The notes: generated by a model not told the origin, from the sequence alone. Shown: positions 8,379 to 16,736, counted from the first letter of the stretch. The stretch is DNA of 64,000 nucleotides from Mycobacterium syngnathidarum (GCF_001942625.1 NZ_MLCL01000022.1:56017-120016), one strand, 5' to 3'. Numbers and translations are program-made.

Positions 8379-9224
8379 ATGGCCGCAGTGCAATTGTCAC
8401 GTCCCCGACTAACTTTGGTGACGCATCAAACTTGGCGAGCCGAAGACTTGGCGCCCTGGGCGGATGTGCACCTGGACTTTGGGCTGGACACCGCCGCCGG
8501 CGCTGATGCTGAGGCGATGCTGTGGTGCCCGGGCGGATGGGCTGCGGCCGCAACGGTACGACACCGCCACCTGCAGCTGTCCTCGGCCGGGCCCCGTTGG
8601 CTGGACTACCTGCCGATCGAGCTGAAGGGGCGTGAGGTCGTGACATCGCACGCCGGTGCGCTGCGGCAGACTCCGTCTGTCATTTATGGCGGGACAGTTT
8701 TCGCCAAGCTCCCTGAAACCAAGCACGATTCGTTTCCGGCGCAGCTGCGTCCACTCGATGAACTTCTCACAGATCTGAGCCGGCTACCGGACCGTGAGCC
8801 AGTGCAGCTGCAGACTCCGGTGCATTTCGACTCCGAGGTCCGTTGCTGGGTGCGTGACGGCCGAGTCGTCGCACGAGCCAGCTACTTTCCGGGCCGGGCA
8901 CGGGAGGACTGGCTGGATCTCGATGATCCGGTGCGGGCAACGGCGGCAGTCCTGTGGCTGGAAGAGGCACTGGTGACGTGTCATGTCCCCGTTCCGCCGG
9001 GCGTGGTGATCGACGTCGGCTGGTGCTCGGATCCCTGGTTCGGAGAGCCCGGCTGGCGAATCGTGGAAGCCAACGCCGCATGGTCGGCGGACTGGTACGG
9101 CGCATTGGAGCTGTCCTCGGTAGTCGAGACAGTCATCGCGAGCCAAGTCGGCGTGTCGGATCAGTGGCGTTGGTATCCCAGCCCATTGCTGCTGCACTTG
9201 TCGGCGGGACTTGCGCAGCGCTGA
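8379..9224 (+). CDS. ATP-grasp protein, R2K-clade type
   Basis: Residues 1-160 are poorly conserved and the C-terminal 120 carry features of the R2K ATP-grasp clade: VQLQTPVHFDSEVRCWVRDG, a basic strand (RVVARASYFPGR) and the closing VVIDVGWCSDPWFGEPGWR with IVEANAAWSADWYG, equivalent to the metal-binding end of ATP-grasp folds. ATP-grasp enzymes join a carboxylate to an amine or thiol using ATP; R2K members are predicted to act on peptides or small molecules in mobile elements. The ATG at 8379 is preceded by AGAGAGGG and by the palindromic operator, so it is probably transcribed separately from the SLOG gene. The 281-residue length suits the family. Confidence 0.65.
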   Translation: MAAVQLSRPRLTLVTHQTWRAEDLAPWADVHLDFGLDTAAGADAEAMLWCPGGWAAAATVRHRHLQLSSAGPRWLDYLPIELKGREVVTSHAGALRQTPSVIYGGTVFAKLPETKHDSFPAQLRPLDELLTDLSRLPDREPVQLQTPVHFDSEVRCWVRDGRVVARASYFPGRAREDWLDLDDPVRATAAVLWLEEALVTCHVPVPPGVVIDVGWCSDPWFGEPGWRIVEANAAWSADWYGALELSSVVETVIASQVGVSDQWRWYPSPLLLHLSAGLAQR

Positions 9225-9343
9225 CTGCTTCGTCGCGGCGTGGGGCTACGGCGTTACCGACCACCGGATAGAGGAGCTGCAAGGAATTGCGCTGCAGCAC
9301 GAGGGCAGCAGCGCGAGGCTATTGGTAAAGCTAAGGAGTGAGC

Positions 9344-9520
9344 ATGGCCAAGATAGTCATCACCTACGAGTACGAACCCAACCTTGACCACTACCCAACT
9401 GGCACGGAAACCGCTGCTGCGGCTATGCGCTTCGACGTTGACCAGGTGCTGAACGGAAACACCTACTGGGGTGAATTGCTCGACGGCGACGGCAAGATTA
9501 CCGCATCGGTGGTCGAGTAG
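9344..9520 (+). CDS. Small hypothetical protein (58 aa)
   Basis: The ATG at 9344 lies five bases after TAAGGAG; a GTG two codons earlier is possible. The sequence MAKIVITYEYEPNLDHYPTG starts with a clear beta strand and ends with a second one (GKITASVVE). Function unknown. Confidence 0.55.
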   Translation: MAKIVITYEYEPNLDHYPTGTETAAAAMRFDVDQVLNGNTYWGELLDGDGKITASVVE

Positions 9521-9584
9521 CCGGCACAGGGAATTGTTTTTCGGCGCAAGGACTCAGCGCCGAATCATCGCAGTGGAGAAACCG

Positions 9585-9845
9585 ATGGACGAGTGGCCCG
9601 CGATGGCGGAGAACGTGCGGATTGAACTCCGCTTCCAGGGAATGTGCAAAACGTGCGCTGAGCAAGGGCGCAGGGTGCATGTGTGCGTCTGGATTTCATG
9701 CCCGACCGGCGGTTGGTGGTCACATCGGGAACATCCCGACGATAACCACGACGCCGAAATTGGTTGGCAGCCTGAGGAAGCCATGGATGACCAGGGACAC
9801 GTCTTCACCGTCGGCGAGTACACGCCGGGAGGAACAGCGGTGTAG
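9585..9845 (+). CDS. Small hypothetical protein (86 aa)
   Basis: The start at 9585 follows GTGGAGA. The product begins MDEWPAMAENVRIELRFQGM and has CKTC plus a further Cys and a His in the middle, so it may bind zinc. The acidic, Trp-rich C-terminal part has no recognised family. Confidence 0.5.
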   Translation: MDEWPAMAENVRIELRFQGMCKTCAEQGRRVHVCVWISCPTGGWWSHREHPDDNHDAEIGWQPEEAMDDQGHVFTVGEYTPGGTAV

Positions 9846-9944
9846 ACCCGCGCCCGAGCCGGAACGGCTGTTTCAAAAGGTGCGAGCATGCGAGCAGGTC
9901 CCGCTTGGGGATCACAAAACGAACCAATGACAAAGGGAGCAGCA

Positions 9945-10232
9945 ATGTCCCATACCGAACAGGTCAAACCGATCGACCTTCGTGAAGGCGACCCTATTGA
10001 CCTCGCCCCACTCTTGAACGATCCGTCATCGCACCCGTGGACGTGGCAGCCGTTCGGCGCTGACGACCGGAACCGGGCAGAAGCGATCGTCTCGGCCCGA
10101 GACGTGGCGCAATACGAGTTGGCGGTCGTGGAATCGGTGGAGCACGTCGACGGAGACAAGGTGGTGGTCTACAACGATCAGATCAATGTCACCGTCGCCG
10201 CGGACCACCTCATCACCCGGACGGTGGGCTGA
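9945..10232 (+). CDS. Hypothetical acidic protein (95 aa)
   Basis: AAAGGGAG precedes the ATG at 9945. The second half (YELAVVESVEHVDGDKVVVY) reads as three beta strands, suggesting a small barrel, and the N-terminal half is acidic and Pro-containing. It is three bases upstream of the next gene. No family recognised. Confidence 0.55.
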   Translation: MSHTEQVKPIDLREGDPIDLAPLLNDPSSHPWTWQPFGADDRNRAEAIVSARDVAQYELAVVESVEHVDGDKVVVYNDQINVTVAADHLITRTVG

Positions 10233-10235
10233 CCT

Positions 10236-10508
10236 GTGGCGAGCACCGACATCGTCGGCTACACGTTCCAGGCCGAGAATCTGTGTCCATCTTGCATGCG
10301 CGACAAAGTGATCAACTGGGGCAGGTTCGATCCGGAGTCCACGGCGTCCACTGAGTCGCTGCTTGCCGATCTTGCCAAAGTTGTCGGCATCGACCACATG
10401 AACGAACGCACCTACGACAGCGGGGATTTCCCCAAAGTTGTGTTCGACAGCCAGGTCGAGGATTCCGAAGACCGATGCGGCGGGTGCCATGAGCCCCTCA
10501 TCGGATAG
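10236..10508 (+). CDS. Hypothetical protein with paired CxxC motifs (90 aa)
   Basis: A CPSC pair near residue 18 and a CGGC pair near residue 82 could together form one zinc-ribbon site, with a helical insert between. The GTG at 10236 follows the previous stop by three bases. Function unknown. Confidence 0.55.
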   Translation: MASTDIVGYTFQAENLCPSCMRDKVINWGRFDPESTASTESLLADLAKVVGIDHMNERTYDSGDFPKVVFDSQVEDSEDRCGGCHEPLIG

Positions 10509-10545
10509 CTCGTCGAATCAACGATCTCGCCAGGGGAGTGGGCCT

Positions 10546-10761
10546 ATGGCGATGGAGAGAATCGTTTCGTCGCGAGCTGGAGGAACTGAACGCATGAGCC
10601 CCAATCCCAGCGGCACTGGCCGACACAGTTCCGGTGACGTAGCTGCTCACAGCTCCCACCGAGGACGGCACCGCGCGCCTGATCCCCTCGTCCGCCCGGA
10701 GATCAAGATCGGATCGATGGATGCTCCCACTGATCCGATCCAAATTGGACCGCAGCAATGA
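10546..10761 (+). CDS. Hypothetical basic protein (71 aa)
   Basis: Its stop overlaps the next ATG (ATGA), and a GGGGAG sequence precedes the ATG at 10546; these are the main reasons to accept it. The product is low in complexity, Ser/Arg/Pro-rich, and probably disordered. A later in-frame ATG at 10594 is possible. Confidence 0.35.
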   Translation: MAMERIVSSRAGGTERMSPNPSGTGRHSSGDVAAHSSHRGRHRAPDPLVRPEIKIGSMDAPTDPIQIGPQQ

Positions 10762-10982
10762 GCACCGCAGCCGAGCACGCGAAAGTTGCCCAGGACACCG
10801 CTCCGTACGAGTCGAAGCGGATCGCCAACGCGATTATCGAACGCTTTCAGATCCCCGCCGAGCACGCGCTGCGTGCGGCGTCGGTGCTGGCCATCGACGA
10901 TCGGCAGTGGGCATTCAAGATCAGCCAGGGCTACTGGATAGACCCTGTCCTTCAAGCAATCGAGGCGACACGATATGAGTAA
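10758..10982 (+). CDS. Hypothetical protein (74 aa)
   Basis: The helical sequence (ESKRIANAIIERFQIPAEHAL) ends with IDPVLQAIEATRYE. It is coupled at both ends by overlapping stops and starts. Function unknown. Confidence 0.55.
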   Translation: MSTAAEHAKVAQDTAPYESKRIANAIIERFQIPAEHALRAASVLAIDDRQWAFKISQGYWIDPVLQAIEATRYE

Positions 10983-11151
10983 CCTTCACGTCGGCGGTCA
11001 GGTCCGCATCCATGTCCGCGGCGTCGATCTTCCCGCCGAGATCGTCGCGCTGTCACGGTCACGGGCGACGGTCGAATACATCGACGCCCACGGTGAGAAG
11101 CGCGCGACCAAGGTACCCATCAACGCCCTTACCCCGGCGGGCGTGGGATGA
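10975..11151 (+). CDS. Small beta-rich protein (58 aa)
   Basis: The frame begins MSNLHVGGQVRIHVRGVDLP and reads as a five-strand SH3- or Tudor-like barrel (QVRIHV, AEIVALS, RATVEYI, KRATKVP). It overlaps the upstream gene by eight bases and the HAD phosphatase start by four (ATGA). The tight coupling supports it as a real gene, possibly a partner of the phosphatase. Confidence 0.55.
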   Translation: MSNLHVGGQVRIHVRGVDLPAEIVALSRSRATVEYIDAHGEKRATKVPINALTPAGVG

Positions 11152-11843
11152 CCGACGCGGTCATCGTCGACGTCGACGGGACTCTGTGTGACGTGTCGAG
11201 TGTGCGGCACTTCGTTGCTGCGCGGCCCAAGGATTTCGACGCATTCCACTGCGCCGCCGAAACGTGCCCGCCGCATACGCATGTGCTCGACGAAGTTCGT
11301 GAACATCACCACGCCGGACACCGCATCGTCGTAGTCACGGCTCGTATGTACCGCTGGGAGCAATCCACCCGCACGTGGCTCGACCGGCACATGCCGGTGC
11401 CTTACGCGGGCCCGTTCATGCGTGGCGACAACGACTTCCGCGCTGACGTGGAGGTCAAGCGCGACATCCATCGAATACTCACGCGCGATCACGGTTTCCG
11501 CATCGTTCACTGCATCGATGACAATCCGGAGATCGTTGCGCTCTGGACGGAACTCGGCATACCCACCACGGTCGTTCCTGGCTGGACGCAGTGATGCGCC
11601 GGTGTTTGTGCGGTCGACGAAGCGCCGGGTCGAGCAGCGAACACCGATGCGTGGATGTCCTCGGCGGCTACTGTCAAAACCGTCATTGGCCGACACGTTG
11701 TCCAGCTGTAGGGCGCCATCTGCGCAGACGCATCGGACCCGGTAGACGATCCAGAATCCCTTCTCCGCTTGATCTCGCAGCTCGACCAAATCGCCAACGG
11801 AGAAGCTGCGGTCGCGAAAATCGTTCGGCTTCCACGATGTCAT
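10998..11843 (-). CDS. Hypothetical protein; first about 85 codons convincing, remainder antisense to the HAD gene
   Basis: The ATG at 11843 follows a strong GAGGAGGAAAC site and lies 10 bases after the previous gene of the same operon. The first 85 residues (MTSWKPNDFRDRSFSVGDLV) look like a genuine small beta-rich protein. The open frame then runs antisense through the whole phosphatase gene to 10998, where composition becomes Arg/Val-rich and implausible. The original stop has probably been lost by mutation or recombination near 11594, or translation reads on into a meaningless tail. Confidence 0.4.
   Translation of the reverse strand: MTSWKPNDFRDRSFSVGDLVELRDQAEKGFWIVYRVRCVCADGALQLDNVSANDGFDSSRRGHPRIGVRCSTRRFVDRTNTGASLRPARNDRGGYAEFRPERNDLRIVIDAVNDAETVIAREYSMDVALDLHVSAEVVVATHERARVRHRHVPVEPRAGGLLPAVHTSRDYDDAVSGVVMFTNFVEHMRMRRARFGGAVECVEILGPRSNEVPHTRHVTQSPVDVDDDRVGHPTPAGVRALMGTLVARFSPWASMYSTVARDRDSATISAGRSTPRTWMRT
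11148..11594 (+). CDS. HAD-superfamily phosphatase of the T4 polynucleotide kinase 3'-phosphatase type
   Basis: The N-terminus AVIVDVDGTLCD holds the two catalytic aspartates (D8, D10) of HAD hydrolases. HRIVVVTARM gives the motif II Thr, a Lys occurs in the EVKRDIH region, and CIDDNPEIV supplies the motif IV acidic pair. The arrangement, including the FDAFHCAA segment and a WTELGIPTTVVPGW ending, matches the phosphatase domain found in T4 Pnkp and many phage proteins, which removes 3'-phosphates or 2',3'-cyclic phosphates from nucleic acid ends. No kinase domain is attached (148 residues). It may repair RNA or DNA ends for the element. Confidence 0.75.
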   Translation: MTDAVIVDVDGTLCDVSSVRHFVAARPKDFDAFHCAAETCPPHTHVLDEVREHHHAGHRIVVVTARMYRWEQSTRTWLDRHMPVPYAGPFMRGDNDFRADVEVKRDIHRILTRDHGFRIVHCIDDNPEIVALWTELGIPTTVVPGWTQ

Positions 11844-11853
11844 CGTTTCCTCC

Positions 11854-12045
11854 TCACTTGGACTGTTCCCATTCACCCCGGTACACGACACAGACGTCGG
11901 ACCTCATCGCGCGAGGCCCCCAACCCGTGTTTTTCCGAGCCTCGTTCTCGTCCTTCTTCACAGTGAGGACGGTTGTGGAGAAGGGGCGACCCTCGGCGTC
12001 GAGTTCGTCGCAACTTACCTGCCAGCGATGCCATACAGCGGCCAC
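11854..12045 (-). CDS. Small hypothetical protein (63 aa)
   Basis: A GTG at 12045 lies nine bases after the stop of the secreted-protein gene. The product (MAAVWHRWQVSCDELDAEGR) has strand-like segments and ends VCVVYRGEWEQSK. It forms the middle of a three-gene minus-strand operon. Function unknown. Confidence 0.5.
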   Translation of the reverse strand: MAAVWHRWQVSCDELDAEGRPFSTTVLTVKKDENEARKNTGWGPRAMRSDVCVVYRGEWEQSK

Positions 12046-12056
12046 AAGCGAGACCC

Positions 12057-12755
12057 TTACCCTCGGCGTGCCAGAGCGCCAAGATCGGCCATCTTGAGTG
12101 CGCCGAACACAGTGGCTGGGTTGTACCCGAACGAAACTGGACCGTCCTTGGGCCGGGTGAACGTCGCTTCCAGCAGGCCATCGTTCGTGGCCACGGCGAA
12201 CACTTCCACCCATCTGTCAGTGGTCTCGAGGAGTGCGTGTGCCTGCGTCGGGTCCAGCACCGAGGTGCCCACAGCGGCGTTGTGGTAGCCGGTGGTCTGG
12301 TCGGGCGCGGTGCGGCAGGTGTCCAGATAGCGGCGATAGGAAGCCAGCGCGTAGCTGGAGGCGTTGATGCCGCTATAGCCGGCACCGGAGACCGTGCCGG
12401 CCCACCCTTCGGTTCCCGCTGGGTTGCTGGGTCGCAGTTCAGCGACGAACACTGGGCTGGTCGCCGCTGCGCGGTGATCGAGATCGGTTTCAGCGGGGAT
12501 CCCGTCGACAGAGCAGGACGCTAGGCCAGGCAGTACGCCGCTGGTGCGGTCATGACCCAGTACCGGTTGCCAGCCGGCGGCCGGCAGAGGGAGGTCTGCG
12601 ACCGAGATGACTGAGAACGGTTCCTGTGCGGTGATGACCCCGCCCGAGACCGGGGAATCAGAGTCGGCCGGGTCAGCCTGAGCCGCTGACGCGGTGAACA
12701 CCGCGGCGGCGCCAACGAGGGCGGCAGCGCTGGCGAAAGTGCGGGTGAGCTTCAT
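12057..12755 (-). CDS. Exported protein with signal peptide (232 aa)
   Basis: The N-terminus MKLTRTFASAAALVGAAAVF followed by TASAAQA is a classical Sec signal peptide with a cleavage site near AQA-DP. The mature part has three Cys, two of which may pair (CSVDGIP ... DTCRTAP). The domain (residues about 45-225) recalls small exported mycobacterial proteins of the PknH-sensor/LpqN type in its length and Cys content, but the match is only by impression. It heads the minus-strand operon at 12 kb. Confidence 0.65.
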   Translation of the reverse strand: MKLTRTFASAAALVGAAAVFTASAAQADPADSDSPVSGGVITAQEPFSVISVADLPLPAAGWQPVLGHDRTSGVLPGLASCSVDGIPAETDLDHRAAATSPVFVAELRPSNPAGTEGWAGTVSGAGYSGINASSYALASYRRYLDTCRTAPDQTTGYHNAAVGTSVLDPTQAHALLETTDRWVEVFAVATNDGLLEATFTRPKDGPVSFGYNPATVFGALKMADLGALARRG

Positions 12756-12845
12756 GAGCGGTGACGGTAGGTGTTCCCCGGAGAAGGGGGAGGCAGCGGC
12801 GCGCTCCGCTGGAGCGGGTTGTGTTGCGCCGGCATGCCTCTGCGT

Positions 12846-13127
12846 TTACCGGGGCAGACCGGTCTGGTCGATCACCAGCGCCAGCGAGCCCCCTTGTGAC
12901 GGATCGGCGTAGCGGCGGGCGAGGTAGGCGTGCAGGTCGCGGTACTGGTACTCGACGGCCGGCGGCTGCTCGCGCACCCACTCGATCGAACCTTCGTCGT
13001 GCTCGCCCACTCGCATGTAGGTCATAAGGTTGCCGGGGTTGCAATCCGCAGCGGAGTCGAGGAAAACCGCCACGGGCTCCCCGCCGCTGAGCACGTATGC
13101 CACTCGGTAATTGGTCATGGTGGCCAT
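12846..13127 (-). CDS. Hypothetical protein (93 aa)
   Basis: The frame MATMTNYRVAYVLSGGEPVA begins with a strand-rich half and ends with a helical, Tyr/Arg-rich half. Starts at 13127 or 13118 are both possible; neither has a good ribosome-binding site, so a leaderless transcript or internal coupling may apply. Function unknown. Confidence 0.5.
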   Translation of the reverse strand: MATMTNYRVAYVLSGGEPVAVFLDSAADCNPGNLMTYMRVGEHDEGSIEWVREQPPAVEYQYRDLHAYLARRYADPSQGGSLALVIDQTGLPR

Positions 13128-13261
13128 GCTGGTGTGATCATGGCGCTTGGGCCCGCTGCGGCGCGTCAGGGCAGCTCGATGCAGCGATGAGTAATCGGTC
13201 ACCCGCGACGAAGATGCAGGGACGGGATACCCGTCGGTGTCCGTCAGGAGTATTGCCGCGC

Positions 13262-13483
13262 TCAGTCGAACGCCTTCCAATGGTGGCCGACGTAGCCGAT
13301 GACAGCGTCCATATCGGCAACAGATTCTGGAGTGGGCATCGCCGTCTTCACGGCGCCTGCTGCACAGTGCAAGTCTCGGTGCGAGACGTACTGTCCGCGC
13401 ACGTAGTCGATGAAGGCTCCGCGCGTCTCTGGACGGTCCTGATACTGCGCGCACAGGGCACGGAATTCGTCGTGAGTGATCAT
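13262..13483 (-). CDS. Hypothetical protein (73 aa)
   Basis: The ATG at 13483 follows GGGAAAGG. The helical product begins MITHDEFRALCAQYQDRPET and ends VIGYVGHHWKAFD. It is probably the first gene of a pair with the 93-residue gene downstream. Confidence 0.55.
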   Translation of the reverse strand: MITHDEFRALCAQYQDRPETRGAFIDYVRGQYVSHRDLHCAAGAVKTAMPTPESVADMDAVIGYVGHHWKAFD

Positions 13484-13814
13484 CGCCTTGGGCCTTTCCC
13501 GTTGGGGTGCAACGGGAAATATGCTGCGTTCTAGCGCCGCCACTGACTGTCTGCGGCGCGGTCGGGATACACCGGAACCCTGGATCGCCGCCCGTAGCGC
13601 AACCCGGATCACCCCTGGTAGTTCCGTCTGTAGCGCCGTCCGTAGTGCCGGGTGTGCACCGTGCGCGGGCGGCGGGACTGGTTGGCTCCGTGCAAGTCGT
13701 GGCGGCGGGCCGGTCTGGTATCTGGACCTGGACACCCACACAGGAGAAATTCTGCGTGCCGCTGTAACTCCCGAGCAGAGCGTGTTCAACGTGGCTGGCC
13801 CGCGCGGGTTTCGA
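13484..13814. other. Non-coding stretch with no recognised content
   Basis: These 331 bases lie upstream of the 73-residue gene and downstream of the 489-residue gene. Frames in all directions look Arg/Pro-rich and unconvincing. No hairpin or repeat stands out. Confidence 0.4.
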
Positions 13815-15284
13815 CTATGCAGCGGCGTCCAGTGCGAACAACTCCATCTGATTCGGATCGTTCGCAGTCAACAGTGTCACGTCCTCGATGTGGTCCGGAT
13901 CCTCGGTCAGCAGCTCGGCTGCGTCCGCCAGTTCCACGAGCTGCCACTGCCGCTCGATGCGCTCAGCGAAGCTACCGGTGGGAAGATCGCGCGCGGCGCG
14001 GGCGCGATCGATGATCGCGTCGGCCACTGCCTGCATACGGAGATCGTGGTGCTGGTGCAGCATTTTCACGTGGGTCACCATCGCCTCGACCACGTTTGAC
14101 TCCGGCAGATAGACCCCTCCGGAGGAATAGGTAGCGACACCGTCGTACAGGTCGAACGGGTCGTCGCCGATCAGATGCCGGGGACGTAACAGTCTGTCGA
14201 GAATGACCTGGTGCCGGACCGGACCGCTCGACGGGAAGACTTTCCACGCCGCGTCGGTGTCTTCTTCCCAGCGTCGCGCCGCGGTTTCGACGGCCTCGGA
14301 GACTTTCAATGCCCTGCGGTGCGACGCGCGGGTCGCGAACGCTGCAACATCAGAGCTGGAGAACACAGTCTCGATGTCGGTAGCCACAGCCTCGCGGGCT
14401 TTCCGCTCGTCGCCGTCGGCCCGCGTCAGATAGGCCTTCCAGTTCACCTCGCCGATCGCCTCAGCCGGGGTGTCGCACCGTCCGATGTGCACGCCATGAG
14501 CCAGGACCGCGTCGGAGTGGGTGGCGAAGAATCGGATATCGACGTCGTTCCCGGACAGTCGCGTGTACGCGGCGGCTATGTGGGTGGCGGTCGCGGGGTC
14601 GATGTTCTCCTCAAAGCCGTCGGCGGTGTGGAAACTGATCTGTGGAGCGGTTTGTCGTTCCGTGCTTGTCTTCCGGGTGGGCGCGGTGTTTGACACTGTC
14701 TCGGTGGTGGTGATCGAGTTCTGCTCAGCGGCAAGCCATTCCGACCATTGTTCGCTGTCACCGGCGTCGGCGCGGTCTTGCCGTGTCTCGGCGACGAACA
14801 GGTCGGCGATCTCTTGACGCCGCCTCGCCCGGTCAGCCTCGATAGCGCCGAGTTCGGAGACGGTCAGGCGAGCGTTGCCGGCGCCGAGACCGTCACTGGC
14901 GGTGTGCTCGTGCACCTTGGCGTAGCTGGTCCGCAGATCGTCCAGCTCGCGAGGCGGTGCGATCACGCCGACAAACAGCGGGTGCAGCGGTTCGTAACCT
15001 CGGAAGTGCTTGTAGTTCAGGATGGCGGCCCGCCGAAGGGTGTGTTCGGAAGGAACGTGACCGGCGTCGGCGGCTTTGGCGGCGGCGAGTCCGCGCAGTG
15101 CTCCGGAGATGTCGTGGGTGACGTGCGTCGACGGGGACACTGAGGATACCGTGGCGGGATCCAGCCCCAGGTCGGTGGCGATCGGTGCCAGCGCGGAGGC
15201 GGGTGCGGCAGCAATGACCGAGAGCACACCAGGACCTGCGAACTGCGCTGCTGCGGAAGCCAAGTCGGCGCGGTAAGTCTTCAT
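13815..15284 (-). CDS. Large plasmid-type protein of unknown function (489 aa)
   Basis: The start at 15284 (MKTYRADLASAAAQFAG) was preferred over an upstream ATG because the extra residues are Arg/Cys-rich. The protein is acidic, mostly helical and has no signal peptide or membrane segment. A Ser/Thr-rich linker near residues 190-215 divides an N-terminal helical region from a C-terminal region containing long helices (REAVATDIETVFSSSD, RRALKVSEAVETAARRW). Its size and abundance of charged helices suggest a structural or DNA-associated role; no motif supports a specific function. Confidence 0.6.
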   Translation of the reverse strand: MKTYRADLASAAAQFAGPGVLSVIAAAPASALAPIATDLGLDPATVSSVSPSTHVTHDISGALRGLAAAKAADAGHVPSEHTLRRAAILNYKHFRGYEPLHPLFVGVIAPPRELDDLRTSYAKVHEHTASDGLGAGNARLTVSELGAIEADRARRRQEIADLFVAETRQDRADAGDSEQWSEWLAAEQNSITTTETVSNTAPTRKTSTERQTAPQISFHTADGFEENIDPATATHIAAAYTRLSGNDVDIRFFATHSDAVLAHGVHIGRCDTPAEAIGEVNWKAYLTRADGDERKAREAVATDIETVFSSSDVAAFATRASHRRALKVSEAVETAARRWEEDTDAAWKVFPSSGPVRHQVILDRLLRPRHLIGDDPFDLYDGVATYSSGGVYLPESNVVEAMVTHVKMLHQHHDLRMQAVADAIIDRARAARDLPTGSFAERIERQWQLVELADAAELLTEDPDHIEDVTLLTANDPNQMELFALDAAA

Positions 15285-15547
15285 CGCGGCCCGACGTTCT
15301 CGGTCCCGTTGTGGATTGTGGGGGCAGCGGCGCTTGGCGGTGCGGCACATTGGCGGCGTCTCCTTATCTGGTGCGGGCGACGGTCCCCGCTCCGGTCAGG
15401 AACGTAGCGTGCAGCGCCGACAAGAACAGGCCGCGCCACAGCTCTCGCACCCGCCACGTGAAACGCCGAGAAGTGCCGCACCGTAGACGGATTCACCGCC
15501 CGGACTGATTTTGGCAGCGGGGACAACAGCACCTTTCCCGGTGCGGC

Positions 15548-15781
15548 TCAGTTCTCTTCGATCCGACAGGTGATCGCGTACTCATCGAAGTCGGTCCAGT
15601 CGCTGCAGGTCTGCACAGCGACACGCACCGTCTCCTGGTCAGGGATCGAGGTATGGGCGACCAGGGCATGGACGAGGAGATCACGGGCGCCGTCGAGTGT
15701 GTCGCTGGTTCCGGCGATGAACGCTCCGCGGTCGGGGTGCTCGTGAGTTGGGTACAGAGACAGGCTCCAGGTGTACGCCAC
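15548..15781 (-). CDS. Hypothetical protein (77 aa)
   Basis: The frame begins MAYTWSLSLYPTHEHPDRGA and alternates strands and one central helix (LDGARDLLVHALVAH), compatible with a small alpha/beta domain. It lies between the YbaB-like gene and the 489-residue gene on the same strand. Function unknown. Confidence 0.5.
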   Translation of the reverse strand: MAYTWSLSLYPTHEHPDRGAFIAGTSDTLDGARDLLVHALVAHTSIPDQETVRVAVQTCSDWTDFDEYAITCRIEEN

Positions 15782-15817
15782 TGTGTTTGGGCTCCTCTTT
15801 CCGATCCGCGATCTGTC

Positions 15818-16120
15818 TCAGTCCTGCATAAGTCTCGGGGCCTTGCCGCTCGCCTGCGCCGTCCAGCTGCTAAACGCCGTGAAGATGGCGGCGTTGAGAA
15901 CGTCTTGGAGAACTTCAAGGTCGACATGCAGCATCGGGTCACTGATCCCGATGTAGGTGATGCATCCGCCGTGCACGGCGACCGCGACGTGCGGATCGTC
16001 GGGGTCGTCGACCCCGATCCCTACCGCCTCAACGCTGGGGAACGTCGCCTGAGTCCATGCCTCATCCGCATGCCCCGCTGAGTCGATGGCTTGCTGGAGC
16101 TTCGGGGGTAGCGCGGTCAT
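15818..16120 (-). CDS. YbaB/EbfC-like protein
   Basis: The central part of this 100-residue protein, HVAVAVHGGCITYIGISDPM followed by LHVDLEVLQDVLNAAIFTAF, follows the YbaB/EbfC pattern of a two-strand hairpin leading to a C-terminal helix. YbaB proteins are nucleoid-associated dimers; in actinobacteria shorter relatives sit beside ESX substrate genes. The ATG overlaps the stop of the exported-protein gene (ATGA), so the two are cotranslated. The assignment rests on pattern and context only. Confidence 0.45.
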   Translation of the reverse strand: MTALPPKLQQAIDSAGHADEAWTQATFPSVEAVGIGVDDPDDPHVAVAVHGGCITYIGISDPMLHVDLEVLQDVLNAAIFTAFSSWTAQASGKAPRLMQD

Positions 16121-16671
16121 CGCGGTGCCGGTGCTGCGGGCAGCGTCGAGGACGTGGTGGGCTCGCTTAAAGGACCCTGCGTTGAGGTCGCTTCGGTATC
16201 GGCTCCACCGGAGACTCGGCTGCCGTCGGAACCGGGGTAGGGGGCCAGCGGAGCGGTGTAGGTGGGTATTTCTGCGTCCGTCCGCGCGGGGGCCGCCGGT
16301 GTCGCGCTGGACGTGGCCGCTGCGGGGACAGGGGCGCAGGTATAGGGGTCGAAGCGGCTGGTGGACGCACCGGAGGGTCCTGCCTCCCCGTCGGCTGACA
16401 CGGTGGCCGTGCTCGGCGCGACTTGGCCCTCGGAAAGCTGCGGCTCCGCGGCCGTATCGGTCACTGCGATGTTCGGTGGCCCGCCGGCCACCGGGGCGCA
16501 TTGGCCGGGAGCGACGGTAGCGGTGACGGTAACGGTCGCGGGGGTCACGCGCACGTCAGCGGTCTCGGATTCGGGGAGTTCGCTGCCGGGGTCGGCGACA
16601 GCCACGGTGACGGCCGCTGACAGGGCGATGGATGCAGCGGCGGGGATCAGAAGGGCGGTCTTGAGCCTCAT
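16117..16671 (-). CDS. Exported Thr/Ala/Pro-rich protein (184 aa)
   Basis: MRLKTALLIPAAASIALSAA and the following TVAVADPGS form a signal peptide. The mature protein is almost wholly low-complexity Thr, Ala, Pro and Ser with two Cys far apart, as in cell-wall-associated mucin-like proteins. The start at 16671 was preferred because it puts the basic residues directly before the hydrophobic core. It is translationally coupled to the YbaB-like gene. Confidence 0.6.
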   Translation of the reverse strand: MRLKTALLIPAAASIALSAAVTVAVADPGSELPESETADVRVTPATVTVTATVAPGQCAPVAGGPPNIAVTDTAAEPQLSEGQVAPSTATVSADGEAGPSGASTSRFDPYTCAPVPAAATSSATPAAPARTDAEIPTYTAPLAPYPGSDGSRVSGGADTEATSTQGPLSEPTTSSTLPAAPAPR

Positions 16672-16736
16672 GGCGCGCCACGTTAGGCACGCGCCACTGC
16701 CTTCCACGAGCGCGGCGCGTCGTTACGGTGGCGCAG

